Positions 28,492-36,731 of a stretch of DNA of 46,460 nt are shown piece by piece. A program made the translations under genes and the position numbers. The notes below the pieces were generated by a model that saw only the letters and a list, made by a program, of their open reading frames with translations, was not told where the DNA came from and did no database searches. Origin of the DNA: Cytophagaceae bacterium (GTDB taxonomy: Bacteria; Bacteroidota; Bacteroidia; Cytophagales; UBA9547); NCBI GenBank assembly GCA_027488865.1, contig JAIYAU010000051.1, forward strand, positions 1-46,460, written 5' to 3'. The stretch's first letter is position 1; each line of letters starts with the position of its first letter.

Positions 28492-29126
28492 GGAGTATTA
28501 TCCACAATTGTAATTATCTGGTATTTTTTGTCCACAATCATCCAATGCGTTCCAGATGGGATAATATAGTTAACGTTTCTTATATGTTTAATTGGAAAAA
28601 TCCTATCCTTGTTCCCATGAATTTGAATAATTGTAGCGTTGCACCCTTCATTTTGCCAATTTGCAATACAATTTATGGCCCATTTAAGAAAAATATGATT
28701 AGTATCGGCAATTATATTTTTTAATAACTTGGTATCAGCAGGGGTAGTTGTTCCAAAATAATAAGCTGCAGTTAATAAATTTGACCAAATGAGGACTGGA
28801 GTTGGAATAAATTTATACACAGGTAATTTACCAATTATTCGTAGGTAAAGCGGGTATTCTTGGGGAGAGGTCACAGAAGAAACCAAAAAAATAGTTTTTA
28901 CAGAAATTAATTTAGCCAATTCTTGGGCAATAATACCACCAAAAGACATCCCTAAAATTTCAACTTCGTTATTCAAGTCAATTTGTGCTAAAAGCCTTCG
29001 GCAGTAATTTGATATACTTTCTTGAGGAATTGGATCAATCCAAGTAAGTATTTTCGAGGGTCGGTTGGTAATAAAATTGGCATAAACCCTATAATCTGCT
29101 CCTAAACCAGGAATGAGGTACAACAT
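28488..29126 (-). CDS. Alpha/beta-hydrolase fold protein
   Basis: The 212-residue soluble protein begins directly with the first strand and oxyanion loop (LYLIPGLGADYR). The nucleophile elbow is S61 in GMSFGG, with D174 in GNKDRIFP and H194 in SGTHWMI completing the triad. The lid region is short, at about 85-150. Substrate cannot be inferred. There is no signal peptide, so it is cytoplasmic. Related small hydrolases are common singletons in Bacteroidota. It is divergent from the DUF6495-like gene with a striking inverted repeat in the shared region; a TAnnTTTG match (TATATTTG at 29153-29146, minus strand) lies about 20 bp upstream. Confidence 0.8.
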   Translation of the reverse strand: MLYLIPGLGADYRVYANFITNRPSKILTWIDPIPQESISNYCRRLLAQIDLNNEVEILGMSFGGIIAQELAKLISVKTIFLVSSVTSPQEYPLYLRIIGKLPVYKFIPTPVLIWSNLLTAAYYFGTTTPADTKLLKNIIADTNHIFLKWAINCIANWQNEGCNATIIQIHGNKDRIFPIKHIRNVNYIIPSGTHWMIVDKKYQIITIVDNTP

Positions 29127-29177
29127 CTTTATCTTCTTTATGTATCAAATATAAGGTATTGACAACCCTTGGTAGAA

Positions 29178-29211
29178 TTTTATGCAAATATTTATTTTTA
29201 TTTGCATAAAA
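29178..29211. promoter_or_regulatory. Perfect 13-bp inverted repeat between divergent genes
   Basis: TTTTATGCAAATA (29178-29190) and TATTTGCATAAAA (29199-29211) are perfectly complementary with an 8-nt spacer. It lies 10 bp before the ATG at 29222 and about 50 bp before the divergent hydrolase start at 29126. The symmetry and spacing fit either a dimeric regulator's operator or a hairpin in the 5' UTR. Confidence 0.6.
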
Positions 29212-29221
29212 GTTGTTGAAA

Positions 29222-29710
29222 ATGAAATTACCCAAATACAGAAAGTTAACCACTGAAGAACTACTGCCTTTAGAAAAGGAATTTGTGGAGTTTTTGGTGG
29301 TAAGCGGCATCACGGCTGATGAATGGATAAAATTAAAAGAACAGGATTTAGATCGAACAGACGAAATAATTTCACTTTTTAGTGATGTGGTGTTCGAAAG
29401 TATATTGATCAAAACCAAGTATTTGGAAGTGAGGGGTGTAGGTTTTGTTTATGTTTATCAATGCTTACCTGAGCATTTAGTATTGGTAGCCTTAGAATCA
29501 GAAAATGATACAGAATTAGATTTTTCAAATCCTTCGTTGGTTCAAGATTTGGTGAATATGCCTCCCAAAGGTTTGAAGATATATACCAATTCGAAAAAAT
29601 ATGCAGGATCAAGAGAAGTTGAATTATTTAAAATACTGGAATCAGGTGGTGTGATTACCAATGATAAACTTTTTATTACCTTGTCGCTGGCTTTAGCTGC
29701 AAATAATTAA
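29222..29710 (+). CDS. Probable DUF6495 family protein
   Basis: The 162-residue acidic soluble protein starts with a conserved-looking YRKLTTEELLPLEKEFVEFL and SGITADEWIKLKE, followed by a pattern I associate with the Bacteroidota family DUF6495; the function of that family is unknown. The ATG at 29222 is chosen over a TTG nine bases earlier because it follows the inverted repeat cleanly and begins with the conserved part. The chitinase gene begins 23 bp downstream on the same strand, so the two may share a transcript. Confidence 0.65.
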   Translation: MKLPKYRKLTTEELLPLEKEFVEFLVVSGITADEWIKLKEQDLDRTDEIISLFSDVVFESILIKTKYLEVRGVGFVYVYQCLPEHLVLVALESENDTELDFSNPSLVQDLVNMPPKGLKIYTNSKKYAGSREVELFKILESGGVITNDKLFITLSLALAANN

Positions 29711-29733
29711 TATTCAATTTTAATCAAACCAAA

Positions 29734-30642
29734 ATGAAAAAATCTATCGTAATTGTTCTAATTATTATTTCAAATGTTGTCAACGCACAAAAAGTCGTTG
29801 GTTATTTGGCCTCTTGGGCAGAAGGATTTAATGAAGTGTCGTTTAAATACTTAACCCACGTCAACTATTCTTTTGTAACACCATACTCCAACGGTAGTTT
29901 AAGGTTGGAAAATTTTGATAGTAACAAACTTCAAGAAACTCAAAAAAAGGCTAAAGAGGCCAAGGTAAAATTATTTATCGCCGTAGGTGGTTGGGACCTT
30001 GGTGATGGTGGTGGCAATGATGAAGCGTTTGAAGCACTGGCTTCTAACGACAAATCCATTCAAAATTTTGTAAAAAATATCACTCAATTTGTAAAAGAAT
30101 ATAATCTTGATGGTGTGGATATTGACTGGGAATATCCTAATGGTATAGAATCTGCGAAAAAATTCACCTTACTTATGAAGACTTTGTCATCCGAGCTAAA
30201 TGCCCAAGGAAAGCTCCTAACATTTGCAGCCGTTGGTGATGGCATCAATATGGATGGACTAGAAATGGAAGTTTTTGAATACGTAGACTGGGTGAACATT
30301 ATGTGTTATGATCATGAACCGGCTCCACACTCTGACATTAAATATGGGGAACAATGTATAAAAGAATGGCAAGCCAAAGGTTTAAGCAAAGAAAAATTGG
30401 TATTAGGTGTTCCATTTTATGGAAAACATCCCGAAAAAGCCTATAAAGATATTATTGCCGACAATATAAAGTATGCCCAATTAGATTCACAAGGGGAAAT
30501 ATATTATAATGGCATACCTACGATAGTTGCAAAAACCAAACTTGCTAAACTACATGGATCTGGTATTATGATTTGGGAAATAAGTCAAGATACACAAGAT
30601 GATACATCACTTATTAAAGCAATATTTGAAGAAATGTTTTAA
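29734..30642 (+). CDS. GH18 chitinase-like hydrolase
   Basis: The 302-residue secreted enzyme should hydrolyse chitin or N-acetylglucosamine oligomers. A signal peptide (to ~18, ending VNAQ) precedes a minimal TIM barrel. The family motif DxxDxDxE is complete: D126, D129, D131 and catalytic E133 in DGVDIDWE. The sugar-binding SxGG site reads VGGW and later MCYDHE and WEISQD mark the barrel's other strands. There is no carbohydrate-binding module and no T9SS sorting domain, so it is probably periplasmic or released by another route, acting on soluble chito-oligomers. It lies 23 bp after the DUF6495-like gene. Confidence 0.9.
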   Translation: MKKSIVIVLIIISNVVNAQKVVGYLASWAEGFNEVSFKYLTHVNYSFVTPYSNGSLRLENFDSNKLQETQKKAKEAKVKLFIAVGGWDLGDGGGNDEAFEALASNDKSIQNFVKNITQFVKEYNLDGVDIDWEYPNGIESAKKFTLLMKTLSSELNAQGKLLTFAAVGDGINMDGLEMEVFEYVDWVNIMCYDHEPAPHSDIKYGEQCIKEWQAKGLSKEKLVLGVPFYGKHPEKAYKDIIADNIKYAQLDSQGEIYYNGIPTIVAKTKLAKLHGSGIMIWEISQDTQDDTSLIKAIFEEMF

Positions 30643-30980
30643 TTAGAAAAGTCAATGAAGAATCGTATTAAAGCTTAAGCTTTAGGTTAAACTTTTGGTG
30701 TATGGACAGGCCATTAACTGTGCTATTTAATAATCCAGGTTCAAAATTACACTTTATGGAATAGTTTACCTTTTTGGTAAAACTAAGAAGTATCATAAAT
30801 TAACCTAGACTATTCAATCGCAATTATAAAACAACCAACCCTCCAAAAGTTCTTACTATTTAGCACAAACAATCGAAGAAATTATAAACTTTTGGAGGGT
30901 TTACCCCTACTATCGATTCTGGGTTAAAAATAGCAACCGAAAGGAGAAAACTAGCTACTCCTACCCTTTAGAATCAATTA
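30643..30980. other. Convergent intergenic region with inverted repeat
   Basis: No gene is seen between the chitinase and sbcC, which converge here. The main structure is the 15-bp inverted repeat at 30837-30901, listed separately. A further AACTTTTGG copy occurs at 30690-30698. A small GGAG/CTCC hairpin lies at about 30941-30960 near the sbcC stop. Confidence 0.45.
30837..30901. repeat. Perfect 15-bp inverted repeat with 35-bp spacer
   Basis: AACCCTCCAAAAGTT (30837-30851) and AACTTTTGGAGGGTT (30887-30901) are exact inverted repeats. The long spacer is unlike a normal terminator loop, so it may be a transcript hairpin, a protein binding site pair or a remnant of a small mobile element. Confidence 0.6.
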
Positions 30981-33900
30981 TCATAACCCTGCCACTGCTA
31001 TTTTGCTAGTGCCTTCAGATATTCTTATCACGTTAATTTGGGCATGTATTCGTTCAGTCATTTCAGGGATATGGGAAATAACGCCTACTTTTCGGCCTTG
31101 TGATTGAAGTCGCTCTAAGGTATCCATAGCCACACGTAAGGTATCTGCATCTAAGGAACCAAAACCTTCATCAATAAACAAAGATTCTACACTCATTCTG
31201 TTGGTTGACAATGAGGCTAGGCCTAGTGCAAGTGCAAGCGAAACTATAAAAGATTCACCACCCGAGAGGGTATGTACCGATCGAATTTCGTCGCCCATAT
31301 CTTGGTCCACTACCTGTAGTGCTAGTGTATCTGGAATTCTCTGCAAATAATATCGATTACTGAGGTCTTTGAGGTGAACATTGGCGTAGTTAAGTAAAAT
31401 TTCAAGCGTGTATTCTTGCGCCATTTGACTAAATTTTTTGCCATCACTCGAACCAAACATGTCGTTCAGCTTTTTAAGATTCTCCTGATTTTTAATTAAA
31501 TCATCTAATTCGGAAATAAACTTAGCTGATTTTATTCTTGCTTCTTGGTCATTTTTAAGGTGAAAACTAATTTCTTGTGCCCGTACAAGTGTATTTTTTA
31601 GTTCTTCCTCATTTTTTTGTAATTCGAGTTGTACATCAGCCAAGTTAAAAGCCGCAGTATACGATTCCTTATGAATGGCCTGCTGTTGTTTACGCTCGTC
31701 AAGGGTAGACAAAGCTCGCAAAAGTTGATCGTCAAGATTTTTGAAAAACAATCGTTCATTTTCTCTCCATGTTTGTGAGTGCCTAAGTAATTTTGAAATT
31801 TCGTCAATGGTAAGGTTCAGACTTTCAGATTGGTTAAAATCCAAAAGCCACTGTTGTATTTTAACTAGAACACTTTCAAGTTCTTTTGTAGTATCATTAA
31901 AAATCTCCTCAATTTTCTTGATACTACCTGTTAATCGTTCTTCTTCCAAGTCTCTTTGATGCATATTTTGCAAAAGAAGGGCTAGTTGCTCTTTGAGTTG
32001 TGAGCGCGTATCCTTCCATTCTTGTTGTAACAAAAGCAGGTCTTTGCCATCGAACAATAATTTTCTTTGGGCTAGCTTACTTTCATATTCCTCCAGAAGT
32101 ACTTTGAGCTTTTCTTGTACTTTTTGACTAATATCAATTTTATCTTGCCAATTTTTATATAAAGCATTCACAGAGCCATCTATGGTGTGTATTTCTTTAC
32201 TGTTTTTTTCAAAAAGTTCTTGATTCAATTGCCATTTCTGAGCAAACTGTTCGATTTTAGTTCTAAAAGTACTAGGATCGCTTAACCAAGTGGTTTTCCA
32301 ATCTTTTTTATCAAAATACTGCGATACGGTGTTAATGCACTGTGCTACCTGCGATTGAGCTTTTGTATTATTCTCAAATATTCGTAGTAAACTTTCCTTT
32401 TCGAGCACAATATTTGACTCTAATTTGGCATTTTCAGCACTTAGCTGGGCTATGGTAGATTGTGCCTTATGAAAGTTTTCTTTATTTTCTTCAAGTAACT
32501 TTTGAAGTTCATAAAAACGACTTTCTTGTTCGTTAAACTTGGTTATTAAATGGTTACATTCTGCAAGTGAAGTTTCAATAAAGTGTTCAAATGATACTTC
32601 CTTAATGGTATAATTAAGTTCAAATTGGATGTTGTCCAGTTGTTTTTGCTTTAACTCGTAATTTTGTAACGTTTGAGATTGGTTGGCGGTTAAATTTACC
32701 AAAAGATCACTTAAGACTTTTATTTTCTGCTGCGCCCCTATTAACATATTTAGACTTTCTTGGTAGTCGTCTTTATGTTTTTGGTGGTTGGCCAAAAGTG
32801 CGTCAAGCACATGATTAAGCAATTTATTTTCAGTAACATAAGGGTGGCTAGTACTACCACAAACCATACATGCCTCATTAGGAACAAGTTGCGTGCGAAG
32901 AGAAATAATATTCTCTGAACTTGCCAACAAGGCAACTTGATAGGCGTTTTCAGCCTCTTTTTCTTTTTCTTTTAAGCGGTTAGCTTCGGTTTGATAGATT
33001 ATACGAGCATTTTCTAACGTTGCAATGGTATTAGTATGGGTTAATATTTCATTATTTAAACTATTGATTTGGTCTTGGAGTTGATTAGCCTCCTGAAGCG
33101 TAAATCTGGCATCTTTTAAATTTGTAATTTTTACTTTATTTGTTTCAATTTCAGTTTTAATAAATTGAATATCAACCTCATTTAACTCCTTTTGCTTATT
33201 TTGTATAATTTTTTTAAGGCTATTGAACGCATCTGAATGTTCCAAAAGACAATCTTGATTGGTCCTTAAAATAGCTTGATTTTGTTCTATGTTGGTTTCT
33301 AATAACTCTACGGATTGCTTGTTTTTAATTATCTCTTCCTGTGCATTTTCTGCCTCAATTAATTTTTGTACAATTAAAATAGCATTTTTGGCAATAGGTT
33401 CTCTAGATTTATTGTTTAAAAGAAATTGTTCCGAATCTCCTATTTCCTTTTCTAGCACCTTCCGTTTTGTTAACGTTTCTTGGTGGGCTGCGCTGGCGTT
33501 ATTTTGAGATAGTATTGCCTCATTGTGTTCATTTTGTAATTCCTTAATCTGTTTTTGTAATATTGTCAATTGATAATCAATTGCTTCTGCAGTTTTGATT
33601 AGTTCATTATTATCTTGAATGTATTTTTCAAAATCTTCTGATTTATTAAGCAACAGCGCATGTTTATTCTTTTGATCTTCCACATCTGCTTGAATAACCG
33701 TTCTTTCTGCTGTTAACTTATCACGTTCACGAATATTTTCAGCTAATTGAATTGTGAGTCTTTGATGGGTTTCTTGAAGCACACGAGCTGGTTGTACTTT
33801 TTCTATAATGTTCCATGTTGCTTTACGCTGTTCATTCGCTTTCTCTTCTATTTTTAGCTGATCATAAAGGAATTGCGCTTGAGACACATCTTGATTAAAT

Positions 33901-34715
33901 TTAAACAACGCATTATGCCATGCCAATTCTTTGTTTAATTCAATTTTTGTTTGTTGCAATTTTTGAAGTTGTATTTGAACTTCTGTTTCTTCTTTTTGAT
34001 ATGCGGCTAGAGGCTCATCAGCCAATAATTTTACATCCTTAAGATAATTTTGAATCCGAACTACTTCTTCTGTTGCCTTTTTAGTTTTGTCATAAATAAG
34101 TTTGGAAACTTTGGTATAAATTTCTGTGCCAGTGAGCTTTTCTAGGATAATAGACTTTTCATTTTTAGTGGACTTTAAAAATGCTGTGAAGTCGTTTTGA
34201 GCCAATAATACGGATCTAGTAAATTGGTCATATGAGAACCCTATAAGCCGCACAATTTCCTCCTTAGTTTCGGTTTTTTTATCAGCAAATGGCAATCCTG
34301 TAGTCACGTTTCTCAATTCAATACTATCAGCTTGTAATGCGCCGTTTGACTGATTCTTAGCTCTTCTTACCGCCCATCTGCTGCTATAGATTTGTTTATC
34401 TTGTGCCATAAATTTAACTTCGGCATATCCATCTGTTTCTCCCTTTCGTAAAATATTTTTAACATCTTTTTGGGCAATAGTACCCTCGCCGTCGGCCAAC
34501 ACCACTCCGTTTTCTTTTGCTGAATTGGTATTAAATCGAGGAGTTTGTCCAAAAAGCGCCAAGCACATCGCATCTAAAATGGTAGATTTGCCAGCACCAG
34601 TAGGTCCTGTAATGGCAAAAATACCTGCAGACAATAATGGTTCCTTATCAAATTCAATGTTAAATTCACCTTTAATGGATGCTAAATTTTTACCTTTTAT
34701 TCCTAATATTTTCAT
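30981..34715 (-). CDS. sbcC: Exonuclease SbcCD subunit C (SMC-like ATPase)
   Basis: The 1244-residue protein is the ATPase arm of the SbcCD nuclease, which trims DNA ends and cleaves hairpins. The N-terminal half-domain has Walker A GPTGAGKST (37-45). Long coiled coils flank a zinc hook with C616-M-V-C619 (NEACMVCGSTSHPY), almost exactly in the middle. The C-terminal half-domain has signature LSGGESF and Walker B SLFIDEGFGSLD. It is longer than E. coli SbcC (about 1050 residues), mostly in coiled coil. The nuclease subunit gene sbcD, normally just upstream, is not here: upstream lies a 353-bp spacer and a divergent ars operon. The start at 34715 opens with the expected first strand (KILGIKGKNLASIKG). 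Confidence 0.93.
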   Translation of the reverse strand: MKILGIKGKNLASIKGEFNIEFDKEPLLSAGIFAITGPTGAGKSTILDAMCLALFGQTPRFNTNSAKENGVVLADGEGTIAQKDVKNILRKGETDGYAEVKFMAQDKQIYSSRWAVRRAKNQSNGALQADSIELRNVTTGLPFADKKTETKEEIVRLIGFSYDQFTRSVLLAQNDFTAFLKSTKNEKSIILEKLTGTEIYTKVSKLIYDKTKKATEEVVRIQNYLKDVKLLADEPLAAYQKEETEVQIQLQKLQQTKIELNKELAWHNALFKFNQDVSQAQFLYDQLKIEEKANEQRKATWNIIEKVQPARVLQETHQRLTIQLAENIRERDKLTAERTVIQADVEDQKNKHALLLNKSEDFEKYIQDNNELIKTAEAIDYQLTILQKQIKELQNEHNEAILSQNNASAAHQETLTKRKVLEKEIGDSEQFLLNNKSREPIAKNAILIVQKLIEAENAQEEIIKNKQSVELLETNIEQNQAILRTNQDCLLEHSDAFNSLKKIIQNKQKELNEVDIQFIKTEIETNKVKITNLKDARFTLQEANQLQDQINSLNNEILTHTNTIATLENARIIYQTEANRLKEKEKEAENAYQVALLASSENIISLRTQLVPNEACMVCGSTSHPYVTENKLLNHVLDALLANHQKHKDDYQESLNMLIGAQQKIKVLSDLLVNLTANQSQTLQNYELKQKQLDNIQFELNYTIKEVSFEHFIETSLAECNHLITKFNEQESRFYELQKLLEENKENFHKAQSTIAQLSAENAKLESNIVLEKESLLRIFENNTKAQSQVAQCINTVSQYFDKKDWKTTWLSDPSTFRTKIEQFAQKWQLNQELFEKNSKEIHTIDGSVNALYKNWQDKIDISQKVQEKLKVLLEEYESKLAQRKLLFDGKDLLLLQQEWKDTRSQLKEQLALLLQNMHQRDLEEERLTGSIKKIEEIFNDTTKELESVLVKIQQWLLDFNQSESLNLTIDEISKLLRHSQTWRENERLFFKNLDDQLLRALSTLDERKQQQAIHKESYTAAFNLADVQLELQKNEEELKNTLVRAQEISFHLKNDQEARIKSAKFISELDDLIKNQENLKKLNDMFGSSDGKKFSQMAQEYTLEILLNYANVHLKDLSNRYYLQRIPDTLALQVVDQDMGDEIRSVHTLSGGESFIVSLALALGLASLSTNRMSVESLFIDEGFGSLDADTLRVAMDTLERLQSQGRKVGVISHIPEMTERIHAQINVIRISEGTSKIAVAGL

Positions 34716-34753
34716 AATAAAAAATAGTGCTTATCTGTTTTTATAAATACTTT

Positions 34754-34800
34754 CTATTTATTTTAAACTATCCTCCTTGGATAGTTTTAGGAATAAATAG
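34754..34800. repeat. Double-stem palindrome upstream of sbcC
   Basis: The outer arms CTATTTATT (34754-34762) and AATAAATAG (34792-34800) and the inner arms AAACTATCC (34765-34773) and GGATAGTTT (34779-34787) are all perfect, with a small internal loop and a 5-nt apex. It begins 38 bp before the sbcC start codon, so it would lie in the 5' leader of the transcript or across its promoter. Confidence 0.6.
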
Positions 34801-35019
34801 CTAAAGTTTAAATCGTTTTGCTGTTAGTAAGTGAATGCCCTCCACCTCAATTCCCTTCCTTAATTTTACAACAAACAAATTCCTTTGTATATAGCAAAAG
34901 TCGTATTTTTTAGAATCTATATTTAAATTATGAAATATAAAGTAAAAAAATAATTATTACCTGGATGATCTATTGAAGTTAAGTTAGATAGACAGTTTAC
35001 AAATTATTTCAATGAAGGA

Positions 35020-35051
35020 TTTGTTGTTTTTAAATTATTATCGTAATATTG
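35020..35051 (+). promoter_or_regulatory. Promoter of the ars operon
   Basis: TTTG at 35020-35023 and TAATATTG at 35044-35051 are 20 bp apart; the second matches TAnnTTTG at all but one base. The -7 element overlaps the palindromic operator, so repressor binding would block the promoter directly. Confidence 0.55.
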
Positions 35052-35057
35052 CAATAT
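35046..35057. promoter_or_regulatory. Palindromic ArsR operator candidate
   Basis: ATATTGCAATAT is a perfect 12-bp palindrome 11 bp before the arsR start codon, and AATATTG is repeated just after it (35058-35064). Position over the -7 box and adjacency to arsR fit self-repression by a dimeric ArsR protein. Confidence 0.55.
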
Positions 35058-35068
35058 AATATTGAAAA

Positions 35069-35401
35069 ATGGGAGCAACTAAGACCGAACATTTTACAGA
35101 CGAACAAAATGCTATTGCCATTCTTGCAAAAGCCATAGGACATCCTGCCAGAGTGGCCATTTTGGAATATTTATTAAAGGTGGACACCTGCATCTGTGGT
35201 GATATCGTTAATGAATTGCCTTTGGCACAGCCTACAGTTTCACAACACTTAAAGGAACTAAAAAATGCTGGACTTATTAAAGGCAACATTGAGGGTAACG
35301 CCATTTGTTATTGCATTGATGAAAATGTTCTGAGCAAACTTAAAAGCTATTTCGCAACTATTTCAGACAATTTAGAAAAGAAAAAAAATAACTGTTGCTA
35401 A
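35069..35401 (+). CDS. arsR: ArsR-family metalloregulator
   Basis: The 110-residue winged-helix repressor should release its operator when it binds arsenite. The HTH core reads HPARVAILEYLL, PTVSQHLKELKNAGLIKG. The metal site C41-x-C43 (DTCICGDIV) sits in the helix used by classical ArsR proteins, and the C-terminus ends in a second cysteine pair, C109-C110. It is the first gene of a four-gene operon and has a promoter with an overlapping palindrome. Confidence 0.9.
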   Translation: MGATKTEHFTDEQNAIAILAKAIGHPARVAILEYLLKVDTCICGDIVNELPLAQPTVSQHLKELKNAGLIKGNIEGNAICYCIDENVLSKLKSYFATISDNLEKKKNNCC

Positions 35402-35418
35402 AATAAAAATTATAAAAA

Positions 35419-35889
35419 ATGAAAATATCGACTTTCAAACAACACTTGAACACAGTAAACAATATAAACTTTGTGCAGCCTAATGGAACTTTAGTACCAA
35501 GGCATTTTCACATCACAGAAGCGGGACTATTCACCAAAAACTTTATTGACTGCGGCGGTACTGTTAGAGAAGAAAAATCAATCAACTTTCAAGTATGGGT
35601 TGCTAGGGATACTGACCACCGCTTAGAACCCAAAAAACTACTTGGAATTATTGAACTTTCTCAAAAACTATTTGGCAATGAGGACTTAGAGATAGAAGTA
35701 GAGTATCAAACTGACACAGTTGGCAAATACGGAGTTGACGTTCAAGGTGAAAATTTTTTATTGACAGCAAAACAAACTGACTGTTTAGCCAAAGACAATT
35801 GCGGAATACCACTTGACAAACAAAAACTGCAATTAGCAGCGTTAGAAACATCCAAAACTTGCTGCACTCCAGGAGGTGGCTGCTGTTAA
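35419..35889 (+). CDS. DUF6428 protein of ars operons
   Basis: The 156-residue protein matches the DUF6428 family, which is linked to arsenic operons in Bacteroidota. HFHITEAG near residue 29 holds two histidines, and the C-terminus ends TCCTPGGGCC, a dense cysteine cluster able to bind thiophilic metals. No signal or membrane segment. It begins 17 bp after arsR and ends 4 bp before the next start. A metalloid-binding or delivery role is plausible but unproven. Confidence 0.8.
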   Translation: MKISTFKQHLNTVNNINFVQPNGTLVPRHFHITEAGLFTKNFIDCGGTVREEKSINFQVWVARDTDHRLEPKKLLGIIELSQKLFGNEDLEIEVEYQTDTVGKYGVDVQGENFLLTAKQTDCLAKDNCGIPLDKQKLQLAALETSKTCCTPGGGCC

Positions 35890-35893
35890 ACTT

Positions 35894-36049
35894 ATGGTAC
35901 AAATAATAGAATATATTAGTAGAAATAAAAGATTTATAATAATTCTTGTAGGAATTATTTGCCTAAATTTTATTTATGGATTTGATGCTAGGTTTACCAT
36001 CATTAATTTACTTTGGATTTTAATAAATATTATAAAAATAGACAGATGA
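35894..36049 (+). CDS. Small membrane protein (51 residues) of the ars operon
   Basis: An ATG at 35894, 4 bp after the DUF6428 stop, opens a 51-codon frame whose TGA overlaps the arsC ATG (ATGA at 36046-36049), the mark of translational coupling. After a basic start (SRNKRF) come two hydrophobic stretches, IIILVGIICLNFIYGF and then FTIINLLWILINI, so it should be a two-pass membrane peptide. I do not recognise a family. Its tight packing on both sides argues that it is a real gene. It may be a small membrane partner of the arsenic system; no pump gene is present in the window. Confidence 0.7.
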   Translation: MVQIIEYISRNKRFIIILVGIICLNFIYGFDARFTIINLLWILINIIKIDR

Positions 36050-36468
36050 AAAAAGTATTAGTTTTATGCACAGGCAATAGTTGCCGAAGCCAAATTGCTG
36101 AAGGGTACTTGCGACATTTTGCTAACGAAAAAGCAGAAATTTACAGTGCAGGTGTTGAAACTCACGGAGTAAATCCAAGGGCAATTGCTACCATGAAAGA
36201 AGACGGGATTGATATTTCGAATCATACTTCAAACAACATTGACGAATATTTAAACATTGACTTTGATTTTGTAATTACAGTATGTGACAACGCCAAAGAA
36301 CGATGTCCTTACTTCCCAACAAATGCAAAGAAGTTTCATTATAATTTTCCTGACCCAGCAAAAGCGACAGGAACAGAAGAAGAAATAAGTACGGAATTTA
36401 GACGTGTAAGACAGCTCATAAAAAATTATTGCCAAGAATTTGTGGACGAAAACTTATTTATTGAATAA
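36046..36468 (+). CDS. arsC: Arsenate reductase, thioredoxin-coupled (LMW-PTP fold)
   Basis: The 140-residue enzyme reduces arsenate to arsenite. The P-loop C8-TGNSC-R14-S, the redox cysteines C80 and C87 (VCDNAKERCP) and the general acid D103 in FPDPA correspond closely to C10, C82 and C89 of the S. aureus enzyme. The ATG at 36046 is used rather than a TTG 33 bp earlier, because the family starts at KKVLVLCTGNSC and the ATG overlaps the stop of the small membrane protein. The last codons and stop lie in the left copy of a 47-bp repeat. Confidence 0.93.
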   Translation: MKKVLVLCTGNSCRSQIAEGYLRHFANEKAEIYSAGVETHGVNPRAIATMKEDGIDISNHTSNNIDEYLNIDFDFVITVCDNAKERCPYFPTNAKKFHYNFPDPAKATGTEEEISTEFRRVRQLIKNYCQEFVDENLFIE

Positions 36469-36504
36469 AATTAATGCAAGGCAGCGTTAGCAATCAAAAT
36501 AAGA
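36458..36504. repeat. 47-bp direct repeat, left copy
   Basis: This stretch matches 38131-38177 at 46 of 47 positions; the only difference is A36483 against G38156. It covers the arsC stop codon and, read on the minus strand, encodes the last ten residues of the downstream channel protein with one synonymous change. Confidence 0.9.
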
Positions 36505-36731
36505 GTTGAGAACTTACCACAAAGGTTTCTAAATAGTATAGTGGATTATCTATAACGCTAAGGTCTTCCTGATATTGGAAGCGCATATGGTTTCTACCGC
36601 TTTGTATTAAAAAAATTTTAATTTTGAGTCTAACTATTTTTGTTTAAATCATAAATTGGAGCTACAAAACAATGTTTAATGAAATAAACGCAAGAATTGT
36701 ATAGTTCCAAAAGTTAACCAAACATTATGAA

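Larger units (their letters stand above)
34716..35068. other. Divergent intergenic region between sbcC and arsR
   Basis: No gene is seen. The sbcC side holds a 47-nt double-stem palindrome (34754-34800); the arsR side holds a promoter and palindromic operator, all listed separately. The middle part, 34810-35010, shows nothing recognisable. No clear promoter was found for sbcC. Confidence 0.5.

Noticed and set aside
29213-29221. TTG start for the DUF6495-like protein
   Set aside because: The ATG nine bases later starts at the conserved part and avoids extending into the inverted repeat region.
36013-36045. TTG start giving an 11-residue longer ArsC
   Set aside because: The family starts at KKVLVLCTGNSC, and the ATG at 36046 overlaps the stop of the upstream small gene, a typical coupled start.
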